From Mesorhizobium silamurunense (GTDB lineage: Bacteria; Pseudomonadota; Alphaproteobacteria; Rhizobiales; Rhizobiaceae): DNA of 37,278 nt. The notes beneath the pieces are model-generated. The model worked only from the letters and a program-made list of their open reading frames with translations. It was not told the DNA's origin and ran no database searches. The stretch spans positions 1 to 37,278 of the forward strand of contig NZ_JHQR01000178.1 in NCBI RefSeq assembly GCF_014843825.1, in the 5' to 3' direction. Position 1 is the stretch's first letter, and the number at the start of each line of letters is the position of its first letter. The position numbers and the translations under genes were made by a program. Shown one piece after another: positions 30,514 to 37,278 of the stretch.

Positions 30514-30759
30514 ATGCGGAAGATGATCATTGCCATGGTTGCCGTGGTCGCTGTCAGCGGCTGCACCACGACCGAGCAGGATGTGGTCGGCGGCGGCCTG
30601 ATCGGCGCCGGCGTGGGCGGCTTGGTCGGCGGCGGCAAGGGCGCGCTGATAGGCGCGGCTGTCGGCGCAGGGTCCGGCCTGCTGGTCCGCAACCTGCGCA
30701 ACGGTTATTGCCAGTATCGCGACCATCGCGGCCGGATCTACACCGCCCGCTGCAACTAA
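30514..30759 (+). CDS. Small glycine-zipper lipoprotein
   Basis: An 81-aa lipoprotein. The signal peptide MRKMIIAMVAVVAVSGC ends in lipobox AVSGC, giving acylated Cys17. A glycine-zipper segment follows (GGGLIGAGVGGLVGGGKGAL and on to GAGSGLL), as in 17-kDa antigen/OsmB-type outer-membrane lipoproteins. The C-terminus (RNGYCQYRDHRGRIYTARC) holds two more cysteines. GAGGAG lies 7 nt before the ATG. It is a likely outer-membrane-associated protein of unknown role; related OsmB is osmotically induced in E. coli. No EcfG promoter was seen directly upstream. A strong terminator follows. Confidence 0.88.
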   Translation: MRKMIIAMVAVVAVSGCTTTEQDVVGGGLIGAGVGGLVGGGKGALIGAAVGAGSGLLVRNLRNGYCQYRDHRGRIYTARCN

Positions 30760-30784
30760 TCCCGCGCTAGCGGAAATGTCGATG

Positions 30785-30816
30785 TGGAGGCCGGCCCTGC
30801 CGGCCTCCATTTTTTG
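30785..30816 (+). terminator. Intrinsic terminator of the lipoprotein gene
   Basis: TGGAGGCCGG (30785-30794) pairs with CCGGCCTCCA (30800-30809) and is followed by TTTTTT. Confidence 0.9.
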
Positions 30817-30857
30817 TGCTTGAACGGACAGCCTTGGCTAGAGAGGCCTGGGCCTGC

Positions 30858-32573
30858 TCACTCTGACAGCGGAAGTCTTATTTCCACTTTCAGTCCGTTG
30901 GCCTGAAAATCGCGCTTGATCGTGCCGCGCAGTTCGCGCGTGACATTGAGATCGATCAGCTTGGTGCCGAAGCCGGTCTTTGCCGGAGCCTCCAGTTTCT
31001 TTTGCCCCGCCTCGCGCCAGTTGAGCACCAGCGTCCTTTCCCGCCCACGCCTTTCGACCCTCCAATCCACTTTCAACGCCGATTGTCCCTTAAGCGAATT
31101 GGCCGAGTTGCCGGCCTCGCCATATTTCAGCGCATTGGTGGCAAGCTCGTGGAAGGTCAGGCCGAGCGCCTGTGTCGTCGTCTCGTCAAGCAGCACCTCT
31201 GGCCCCGACAATATGCCTTCGGGAAGCTCCTTGCCGAACACCTGACCGAGTTCGGTGCGCAGGAGGTCGCCGAGGTCCGCCTTCTGCCAGCGCGAACGTG
31301 TCAGCATGTCCTGCGACGCGGCCATCGCCTGCAGCCGTGCCGAAAAGGATGCGGAGAACTCCTTCACGTCGGTGGCCTGGGAGGCAGTCTGCCGCGCGAT
31401 CGCCAGCACCCTTGTGATCGAATTCTTGATGCGGTGCTTCATCTCCTGCAGGATCAGATCCTTTTCCAGCAGGCTCTTCTCCGTCGCCTCATGCAGCAGC
31501 GACTTCGCCTCATAGGCGCGCTCCTGATAGCGGGCCACCAGAGCGATCGCCCCGGCCAGCAGCAGGCCGAACAGCCCGAGCATCACCGGAATGGCGCGCG
31601 AGGAAGGCAACGAAAAAGCGCTCGTCGGCCGAAACAGGATAGTCCAGGGCCGGCCGGCCACGACGACATCCCGGCGCGCCACAAGCCTTCCTCCGAGCGA
31701 TTCGGCCGGCGGCGCCTCTGACCGGAACAGGAGATTGTCGGCTCCCGGCTTGCCGTCATAAATCTCGACATTGACCGGCAGCAGCGGAGCCTTGCTGAGC
31801 GCCACCTGGAACAAATCGCGCGCGCGGAAGGCGGCGTAGAGGAAGCCGGCGGTCGAGGAACGGCTGGCGTTGATGACGTCCGGCGCCGTTTCCACGTTCA
31901 ACCGCACGAAGACCAGGAAACCGGGGAAGGTTTGCTCCTGCCCTTGTCCCTGGCCAAGTTGAACGAGCCCGCTCGCATGCTGCTGGTCGTCGGCCATGGC
32001 CTTCTCGATCGCCACGCGCCGTACCGGCTCGCTGAACATGTCGTAGCCGATGATCGACTGACTGGACGTATCGAGCGGCTCGAACAGCACGATGGGCGTG
32101 CGCCACTGCTGTCCGGTGTTGGCCGGATAGACCGGGTGGGCCGAACCATAGTCGTGCAGGATATCGCGTTCGACCGCAGGCTCGTCGCCGGTCTTGGCCA
32201 ACCTCAGGAAGCCGATGCCGCGCAGGCCGGCGAAATTATCGTCGATGTCGAGCGCGGTGAAGAAGGCTTTGAACTCGCCGCGCGTGATGTCGCCGTTGCG
32301 CGCATCGAACAGCGCCTGCGTCGAGCGCAGCAGCGACAGATGCAGGTCGATGCGGCTCTCGATTCGATTGAGCGCGTCGTCGGCCGTTCCCTCGAACTTG
32401 ATGCGAGCCGCCTCCTGGGTCGCGAAATAGGCGAACCCCGCCATTGTCAGGCTGATCAGCGCGACGGCGATGAAAGCGACGATCGGAAAGAGTTTTTTCA
32501 ACGAAGGGTGCGGCCCGTGATCATTGACCACCTTTATGGGCAAGTCTCCGCGCCAACACAATGGCGAGGTCAA
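30858..32573 (-). CDS. Membrane CHASE-domain HWE-family sensor histidine kinase
   Basis: A 571-aa inner-membrane kinase. TM1 (LFPIVAFIAVALISLTMAGF) is at residues ~29-50; a periplasmic CHASE sensory domain covers ~75-280 (ALDIDDNFAGLRGIGFLR and VLFEPLDTSSQSIIGYDMFS are typical). TM2 (IPVMLGLFGLLLAGAIALVA) is followed by a coiled coil. The kinase core has LQEMKHRIKNSITRVLAIAR (His380 counted from the TTG start), N-box HELATNALKYGEAG and LVLNWREAG, the HWE/HisKA_2 pattern. CHASE domains bind small ligands. It could feed external signals to PhyR nearby. The start is uncertain: TTG at 32573 or GTG about 14 codons later. There is no receiver and no adjacent regulator. Confidence 0.87.
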   Translation of the reverse strand: MTSPLCWRGDLPIKVVNDHGPHPSLKKLFPIVAFIAVALISLTMAGFAYFATQEAARIKFEGTADDALNRIESRIDLHLSLLRSTQALFDARNGDITRGEFKAFFTALDIDDNFAGLRGIGFLRLAKTGDEPAVERDILHDYGSAHPVYPANTGQQWRTPIVLFEPLDTSSQSIIGYDMFSEPVRRVAIEKAMADDQQHASGLVQLGQGQGQEQTFPGFLVFVRLNVETAPDVINASRSSTAGFLYAAFRARDLFQVALSKAPLLPVNVEIYDGKPGADNLLFRSEAPPAESLGGRLVARRDVVVAGRPWTILFRPTSAFSLPSSRAIPVMLGLFGLLLAGAIALVARYQERAYEAKSLLHEATEKSLLEKDLILQEMKHRIKNSITRVLAIARQTASQATDVKEFSASFSARLQAMAASQDMLTRSRWQKADLGDLLRTELGQVFGKELPEGILSGPEVLLDETTTQALGLTFHELATNALKYGEAGNSANSLKGQSALKVDWRVERRGRERTLVLNWREAGQKKLEAPAKTGFGTKLIDLNVTRELRGTIKRDFQANGLKVEIRLPLSE

Positions 32574-32603
32574 ACCATCACGGCCGCTGGCACATCAACG
32601 ATT

Positions 32604-32627
32604 CGTAAATTAGCCAGCTAATTTACG
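32604..32627. promoter_or_regulatory. Perfect 24-bp palindrome between xylG and the CHASE kinase gene
   Basis: CGTAAATTAGC (32604-32614) and GCTAATTTACG (32617-32627) are perfect inverted repeats around CA. It lies 4 bp after the xylG stop and about 30 bp upstream of the kinase's first possible start. It is AT-rich against the local composition and lacks a T tract. It could be a regulator's operator for the kinase gene or a Rho-independent-like end of the xyl operon. Confidence 0.5.
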
Positions 32628-32630
32628 GCC

Positions 32631-33431
32631 TTACGCCGCTATTTTCAGCGCTCCGGGACCCGGAATGGCGCCCGGCGGGCACTTGCCCAAGATGATCATC
32701 CCAAGCACTTCGTCCTGGGTCACATCGCCGGTGCGCGCCGTGCCGACGACCTGGCCGTTCTTCATCACGCAGACCCTGTCGGCAAGCTCGAACACGTCAT
32801 GGATGTCGTGGCTGATCAGGAAGATGCCGATGCCGTCGGCCTTGAGTTGCCGCACCAGCTCGCCGACCTGGGCCGTCTCCTGCGGACCGAGCGCTGCCGT
32901 CGGCTCGTCCATGATCAGGATGCGGGCGTTGAACAGGATCGCGCGGGCGATCGCCACCGACTGCCTCTGTCCGCCGGACAGCTTGATCACCGGCTCCTTG
33001 AAGCGTTGGAAGCGCGGATTGAGCCGGCCCATCACCTTGCGCGCCTCGGCCTCCATGGCGACGTCGTCGAGCGTGCCCCAGGCGGTCCTCAACTCGCGGC
33101 CGAGGAAGAGGTTGGCGGCGGCGTCGACATTGTCGGCAAGCGCCAGCGTCTGGTAGATCGTCTCGATGCCGTATTTCTTGGCGTCGCGCGGGTTGGAGAT
33201 CGGTGCTTCCTCGCCGTTGACGAAGATCTGCCCCGCATCGCGCTTGTAGGCGCCGGACAGGATCTTGATCAGCGTCGACTTGCCCGCGCCGTTGTGGCCG
33301 AGCAGCCCCACCACCTCGCCGGGGAAGAGATCGATGGAGGCGTCGTCGACGGCGCGGATGCCGCCGAAGGCGATCGAGATGTTGCGCATGTCGACCAGCG
33401 GGGCGTCGGTGGGAGCGTTCTTCTCGGCCAT
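32631..33431 (-). CDS. xylG: Sugar ABC transporter ATP-binding protein (short XylG type)
   Basis: A 266-aa ATPase of the CUT2 sugar family with one nucleotide-binding domain: Walker [15 protein letters not shown] (residues ~40-50), Q-loop region, signature [15 protein letters not shown], Walker [13 protein letters not shown] and H-loop [10 protein letters not shown]. coli XylG and most CUT2 ATPases carry two such domains in ~500 aa; rhizobial sugar transporters of this subgroup (for example FrcA-like) use a single-domain subunit that presumably dimerises. It is the last gene of the operon, 16 bp after the permease gene, with GGAGGG about 10 nt before the ATG. Confidence 0.88.
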   Translation of the reverse strand: MAEKNAPTDAPLVDMRNISIAFGGIRAVDDASIDLFPGEVVGLLGHNGAGKSTLIKILSGAYKRDAGQIFVNGEEAPISNPRDAKKYGIETIYQTLALADNVDAAANLFLGRELRTAWGTLDDVAMEAEARKVMGRLNPRFQRFKEPVIKLSGGQRQSVAIARAILFNARILIMDEPTAALGPQETAQVGELVRQLKADGIGIFLISHDIHDVFELADRVCVMKNGQVVGTARTGDVTQDEVLGMIILGKCPPGAIPGPGALKIAA

Positions 33432-33447
33432 GGGTATCTTCCCTCCG

Positions 33448-34812
33448 TCAAACCCGCTTGCGGTAGATGGTGTCGAGCCAGACCGCGATGACCAGCACGG
33501 CGCCGACGACGATGCTTTGCAGCGGCGAGTCGACGCCGAGCAGCACCATGCCGGACTGCAGCGACTGCATTAAAAGCGCGCCAAGCATGGCGCCGAGCAC
33601 GGTTCCCGAGCCGCCGGCAAGCGAGGTGCCGCCGATCACCGCCGCGGCGATGACCAGGAGCTCGTCCAGCGTGCCCAGCGCATTGGTCGATGAATTCTGC
33701 CGCGCCGACGAGATCGCCGCGGCGATCGTCGCCAGCACGCCCATGATCATGAACACCTTCATGGTGATCCAGCGCGTGTTGATGCCGGCAAGGTTCGCCG
33801 CCTCCGGATTGCCGCCGATGGCGAACACATAGCGGCCGAAGCGTGTGCGCTTGGTGATGAAGGTCATGATGAGGCCGACCGCGACCGCCATCAGCACTGG
33901 AATGGCGATGCCGTGGGCGATAAACAGCCCGCCCTCGGGGACGGTGATGTTGTTGGCGGCGGCGTAGCGGTTCACGATGCCGACCGGCCAGGGATAGGAA
34001 TTGGCCAGCCATACCGCGCCCATGATGACCGCGCAGGTGACCGCGCCGAGCAGCGTCTCGGCCCAGATCGGCCGCAGCGGGAAACGGAAGCGCTTGCGCT
34101 GCACCCGGCCGTTGAACAGCGCAAACACCACGGCAAGGCAGGCGACGACGCCGACGATCCAGCTCCACCTGGCGCCGATCGAGCCTGCCGGTCCGCCGCC
34201 CATGAGCTGGAAAGTGGCGTCGAGCGGTGCCACCGTCTGGCCGCTGGTGACCCACCAGGCGGCGCCGCGCCACACCAACAGTCCACCCAGCGTCACGATG
34301 AAGGCCGGCACTTCGAGATAGGCGATGACGAAGCCCTGAAAGGCGCCGATGAGCAACCCGAGCGCGAGCCCGATGGCCAGCGCCAGCACCCAGATCCACG
34401 GATTGCCGAGCTCGAGCCCGACCATCCGCACCAGGAAATGCACCTGGGCGAAGCCCATGACCATGCCGATCAGCCCCTCGGCCGAGCCGACGGAGAGGTC
34501 GATGTTGCGCATGACGATGACCAGCACCATGCCGGAGGCCATGATCGCCACGGCCGAGGTCTGCACCGACAGGTTCCACAGATTGCGCGGTGTAAGGAAC
34601 GTGCGGCTGTCGAAATCGAGCGGATTGACGCCGAGCCGCAGGCTCGAAATGACATGCAGGCCGATCCAGATGATCAGCAGCGCGCCGACCATGCCGAGCA
34701 TGCGGGTGTCGAGTTCGGTCGCCTTGAGGAAACGGCCGACGGCGCTGAGTTCGGAAGCACGCGCGCGATCCGCGGCCGGGTTGGCCGGCGTATCAGAGGT
34801 CGTATCGGTCAT
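33448..34812 (-). CDS. xylH: Sugar ABC transporter permease (XylH-like)
   Basis: A 454-aa CUT2 permease with about ten membrane segments. The conserved cytoplasmic loop [20 protein letters not shown] is followed by [20 protein letters not shown]. The family end [20 protein letters not shown], then [20 protein letters not shown], resembles XylH proteins closely. An extended N-terminus of ~35 polar residues and a longer middle loop explain the size above the ~390-aa E. coli protein. GGGAGG lies 5 nt before the ATG. The specificity for D-xylose rests mainly on the xylF match. Confidence 0.88.
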   Translation of the reverse strand: MTDTTSDTPANPAADRARASELSAVGRFLKATELDTRMLGMVGALLIIWIGLHVISSLRLGVNPLDFDSRTFLTPRNLWNLSVQTSAVAIMASGMVLVIVMRNIDLSVGSAEGLIGMVMGFAQVHFLVRMVGLELGNPWIWVLALAIGLALGLLIGAFQGFVIAYLEVPAFIVTLGGLLVWRGAAWWVTSGQTVAPLDATFQLMGGGPAGSIGARWSWIVGVVACLAVVFALFNGRVQRKRFRFPLRPIWAETLLGAVTCAVIMGAVWLANSYPWPVGIVNRYAAANNITVPEGGLFIAHGIAIPVLMAVAVGLIMTFITKRTRFGRYVFAIGGNPEAANLAGINTRWITMKVFMIMGVLATIAAAISSARQNSSTNALGTLDELLVIAAAVIGGTSLAGGSGTVLGAMLGALLMQSLQSGMVLLGVDSPLQSIVVGAVLVIAVWLDTIYRKRV

Positions 34813-34902
34813 GATATCCTCCCACCGGCTGCCGTCTGGCGCGGATGCCGGACCACGATGCTATTTGCTTTCCCGGCTTTGTTGAAGCGGGAAGCCCTTG
34901 GA

Positions 34903-34927
34903 CGAGCGCCGCGGGGGCCGGCGCTCG
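34903..34927 (-). other. Hairpin between xylF and xylH
   Basis: CGAGCGCC (34903-34910) pairs with GGCGCTCG (34920-34927). There is no T tract on the coding (minus) strand. Hairpins at this spot often protect the 3' end of the binding-protein mRNA so that it is made in excess over the permease; that role is inferred. Confidence 0.5.
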
Positions 34928-34950
34928 TTTTTGGACCGCTGTCGGCCGGA

Positions 34951-35991
34951 TTAGTTGCAGACCGCGACTGCGCCCGCGGCAACGCCCGCGCAGACTTCGT
35001 CCTTCTTGATCCAGCCGGCGTCGATGACGACGTTGAGATTGTCCTTGGTGATCGCGACCGGGGTCAGGAACAGCGACTTGACGGTGTTGCCGCCGGGCGT
35101 CGTGAAGTCCTTGGCGCCGGCGATGTCGGCCATCTTCTTGCCGTCGGCGAGCTGCGAGGCGATCTCGGCGGCGTTCTTGCCGAGCTCGCGCGCATCCTTC
35201 CACACCGACACCGTCTGCGTGCCGAGCGCGATGCGGTTGAGCGCGGCATGGTCGCCGTCCTGGCCCGACACCGGAACGGTGCCGGCCAGGCCTTGCGCCG
35301 TCAGCGCCGCGACGACGCCGCCGGCGGTGCCGTCATTGGCCGCCACGACGGCATCGACCTTGTTGTCGTTGGCGGTCAGGAACTGCTCCATATTCTTCTG
35401 CGCGTTGGCAGGCAGCCAGCCATCCGTATAGGCCTCGCCGACATTCTTGACCTTGCCGCTGTCGATGGCTTCCTTCAGCACTTCCATCGAGCCCGCGAAC
35501 AGGAAATCCGCATTCGGATCGGCGCCCGAGCCCTTGATGAAGACGTAGTTGCCTTCCGGCTTGACCTTGAACACCTCGCGGGCCTGCATGCGGCCGACTT
35601 CCTTGTTGTCGAAGGTCAGATAGAAGACGTCCTTGTTCTCGATCAGGCGGTCGTAGCCGACGACCGGAATACCCTCGTCCAGCGCCTTCTGCACCGCCGG
35701 CCCGATCGCCGAGGCGTCCTGCGCCAGGATGATCAGCGCGTTGGCGCCCTGCGAGATCAGGCTCTCGACGTCGGTCAGCTGCTTGCCCGGATTGGACTGC
35801 GCGTCGGCGGAGATATACTTGTCGCCTGCGGCTTCGATTGCCTTCTTCATCGCCGCTTCGTCGGTCTTCCAGCGCTCTTCCTGGAAATTCGACCACGAAA
35901 CGCCGATTACCTTGTCCTTTGCCTCTGCGACCGACGCCAGTGTCAACGACATGGCGACACCCGCCAGTATGGCGGCTGCGAATCTCTTCAT
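34951..35991 (-). CDS. xylF: D-xylose-type ABC transporter substrate-binding protein
   Basis: A 346-aa periplasmic sugar-binding protein. The signal peptide [20 protein letters not shown] ends VAEA-KD. The body matches E. coli XylF from memory in several blocks: [20 protein letters not shown] (E. coli has AYDRMI and SFDN), [35 protein letters not shown] and [16 protein letters not shown]. These support D-xylose or a close sugar as ligand. The ATG at 35991 has GGAGG 5 nt upstream. It is first in the operon, and two palindromes in the 361-bp region shared with the divergent ROK gene probably mediate repression. Confidence 0.9.
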   Translation of the reverse strand: MKRFAAAILAGVAMSLTLASVAEAKDKVIGVSWSNFQEERWKTDEAAMKKAIEAAGDKYISADAQSNPGKQLTDVESLISQGANALIILAQDASAIGPAVQKALDEGIPVVGYDRLIENKDVFYLTFDNKEVGRMQAREVFKVKPEGNYVFIKGSGADPNADFLFAGSMEVLKEAIDSGKVKNVGEAYTDGWLPANAQKNMEQFLTANDNKVDAVVAANDGTAGGVVAALTAQGLAGTVPVSGQDGDHAALNRIALGTQTVSVWKDARELGKNAAEIASQLADGKKMADIAGAKDFTTPGGNTVKSLFLTPVAITKDNLNVVIDAGWIKKDEVCAGVAAGAVAVCN

Positions 35992-36052
35992 GATTTCCTC
36001 CCTGCGCCCTTGCGGCGCGACCCAGACTGGCCCGAAGGCCGGCACAGAGGCT

Positions 36053-36073
36053 TTTTTTCGAGCCTCGAAAAAA
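36053..36073. promoter_or_regulatory. Palindrome 1: candidate ROK operator over the xylF start site
   Basis: TTTTTTCGAG-C-CTCGAAAAAA is a perfect 10-1-10 palindrome. On the minus strand it lies just after a candidate promoter, -35 TTGACA (36101-36096) and -10 CAGTAT (36078-36073) at 17 bp. A bound repressor would cover the transcription start. Confidence 0.7.
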
Positions 36074-36101
36074 TACTGATCCAACGCGGAAGCGCTGTCA
36101 A
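36073..36101 (-). promoter_or_regulatory. Candidate sigma-70 promoter of the xyl operon
   Basis: Minus strand TTGACA (36101-36096), 17-bp spacer, CAGTAT (36078-36073), about 80 bp before the xylF ATG. The -10 is weak but the spacing is ideal, and palindrome 1 overlaps its downstream edge. Confidence 0.55.
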
Positions 36102-36135
36102 CTGCGATTCTGATGGTTTTTGAGGTGCCGCGAAC

Positions 36136-36158
36136 TTTATTTCGAGGCTCGCAATAAA
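36136..36158. promoter_or_regulatory. Palindrome 2: second candidate ROK operator
   Basis: TTTATTTCGAG-G-CTCGCAATAAA, an 11-1-11 palindrome with one mismatch, shares the TTTCGAG-S-CTCG core with palindrome 1. The centres are 84 bp apart, about eight helical turns, which would suit cooperative binding or looping, or separate control of the divergent ROK gene. Confidence 0.65.
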
Positions 36159-36352
36159 TAATGACAGTCTCGGCCGCTTCTGCCACTATTCTGCAACGGC
36201 TCCGGAGGGAAGCGCAGAACCGCTTTCCATCGGAACGGAATGAAGCGAATCCAGGGCGGTTCGGTAGCTATATCCGGAACTGAACCGATCTGGCGCGTCG
36301 CCAACGGCCCATGCATTATCAAAGAGGCCGCGCTGCCCGGAAGGAAGGAAAA

Positions 36353-37278
36353 ATGTCGGTCGGAATCCGCCACGACGACCTGCGCCGGCGCAATCGCGCC
36401 ATGGTGCTCTCGGCCGTGCGCCGGGCCGGCCAGCCGTCGCGCACGGAAATCGCCGCGACCACCGGGCTCAGCCACTCGACCATTTCGGCGATCTCCGCGG
36501 ACCTGATCCAGGAAGGCATCCTCGCCGAGAGCAAGCCGAGCGAGACCGTGTCGCTGAAGCGCGGCCGGCCGCAGGTCGGCCTCGCCCTCAATCCCGAGGC
36601 GACGGCGGTAGTGACGGTGGTGCTGTCGCTGAATTTCCTCTCCGTCGCCGTCATCGACTATGCCGGCCAGGTCATCGCCGAGGAGCAGCGTCGCCTCGAC
36701 ACGCTGACCATGCCGCGCGACGAGCTGATCGGCGAATGCACGGCGATCGTCCGGCGCCGGCTGGAAGATCCGGACCTCGATGTCGCCAGCGTCGCCCGCC
36801 TCGCCATGGGCATCCAGGGCATCACCGATTCCCATGCTCGCGCCATGCTGTGGTCGCCGATCACGCCGCTGACCGACATTCCCTTCGCCGACATCCTGGA
36901 GAAGGAATTCGGCATTCCAGCCACCATGGAGAACGACTGCAACATGATGGCGGTGGCGCTGCAATGGCGCGACCCCGACCGCTATCGCGACAATTTCATC
37001 GCCATCCTGCTCTCGCATGGCATCGGCATGGGGCTGGTGCTCAAGGGCGACCTGTTCACCGGCACGCATTCCTCAGGCGGCGAGTTCGGCCACATGATCC
37101 ACCGTCCGGGCGGCGCGCTCTGCCGCTGCGGACGCCGCGGCTGCGTCGAGGCCTATGCTGGCAACTACGCCATCTGGCGCAGCGCCATGGGGATGAGCGA
37201 GGACGCCGAGCCGGTCGATGTCGGCGACGCCGACATGCGCGCGCTCGCCGCCAAGGCGCGCGAGAAAGACGGCCCGGA
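36353..37278 (+). CDS. xylR: ROK-family transcriptional repressor, 3' end beyond the window
   Basis: The frame runs from the ATG at 36353 (GGAAGGA 4 nt upstream) to the window edge, giving 308 of the usual ~390-400 codons. Residues ~8-70 form the winged helix-turn-helix (RRRNRAMVLSAVRRAGQPSR, TEIAATTGLSHSTISAI). The ROK sugar-kinase-like part follows, with the nucleotide-site region ENDCNMMAVALQ and the zinc-binding cluster GGALCRCGRRGCVEAYAG (Cys257, Cys259, Cys264) preceded by GGEFGHM. Proteins of this kind repress sugar-uptake genes until their sugar binds. Being divergent from xylFHG it is most likely the xylose regulator; the symbol is by position and family, not proof. Confidence 0.85.
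   Translation, partial: MSVGIRHDDLRRRNRAMVLSAVRRAGQPSRTEIAATTGLSHSTISAISADLIQEGILAESKPSETVSLKRGRPQVGLALNPEATAVVTVVLSLNFLSVAVIDYAGQVIAEEQRRLDTLTMPRDELIGECTAIVRRRLEDPDLDVASVARLAMGIQGITDSHARAMLWSPITPLTDIPFADILEKEFGIPATMENDCNMMAVALQWRDPDRYRDNFIAILLSHGIGMGLVLKGDLFTGTHSSGGEFGHMIHRPGGALCRCGRRGCVEAYAGNYAIWRSAMGMSEDAEPVDVGDADMRALAAKAREKDGP

Noticed and set aside
33269..34579. A 436-codon minus-strand frame overlapping xylG and xylH in another register
   Set aside because: Both real genes have complete motifs and ribosome-binding sites; this frame gives an Arg/Gly/His-rich sequence typical of a shifted frame.
33913..36123. A 736-codon plus-strand open frame opposite xylH and xylF
   Set aside because: It spans two opposite-strand genes and the gap between them, and its product is Arg/Asp/His-rich with no domains.
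1..37278. Mobile elements, CRISPR arrays, tRNA or rRNA genes
   Set aside because: I looked for transposase or integrase motifs, regularly spaced repeats, and tRNA or rRNA signatures on both strands and saw none.

Overview
The window looks like a chromosomal segment of an alphaproteobacterium of the order Hyphomicrobiales (Rhizobiales), most likely Mesorhizobium or a close relative. The evidence is high GC with strong GC3 bias, an EcfG/NepR/PhyR general stress response (GSR) locus, several HWE-family histidine kinases, a short single-domain sugar ABC ATPase with a ROK regulator, and dispersed palindromic intergenic repeats. The genus is inferred from gene content and family recognition only. 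I saw no rRNA, tRNA, CRISPR array, transposase or phage genes.

Layout. 1-7.5 kb: the end of a membrane protein gene, a Pit phosphate transporter, and a TetR-controlled RND efflux pair with an operator in the divergent promoter. 7.5-13.2 kb: an L,D-transpeptidase, two tiny membrane-protein genes, a divergent pair of OmpR-type regulators (one with a degenerate receiver), a large hybrid histidine kinase and a small anchored protein. 13.5-20 kb: a flavin amine oxidase, an M19 dipeptidase, a three-gene operon resembling the MhqO/MhqD electrophile-defence pair plus an acetyltransferase, and a sulfatase/phosphonate monoester hydrolase-type enzyme.

19.9-32.6 kb is the most interesting part: a GSR island. 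At its centre nepR-ecfG and phyR are transcribed divergently from two back-to-back EcfG promoters. Seven more matches to GGAAC-N16/17-CGTT lie 21.4-30.1 kb, each correctly oriented and close upstream of a start codon. They precede a triple PRC-barrel secreted protein, a diacylglycerol-kinase-like lipid kinase, a 67-aa membrane protein, a DUF883/holin-like pair, a wrecked Crp/Fnr regulator, a DUF1328 protein and a 108-aa Cys-containing protein. Three HWE-type sensor kinases and a single-domain receiver with a FATGY motif lie among them and are plausible inputs to PhyR. The inferred logic is: kinases phosphorylate PhyR, PhyR-P binds NepR, EcfG is released, and the surrounding envelope-related genes are switched on.

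32.6-37.3 kb: a D-xylose-type ABC transporter operon (xylF-xylH-xylG order) divergent from a ROK repressor gene that runs off the end. The intergenic region holds two matching palindromes that look like its operators.

Scattered through the window are three full copies and one partial copy of a palindromic intergenic repeat, mostly between convergent genes, and two independent 17-bp tandem duplications, one of which breaks a gene.
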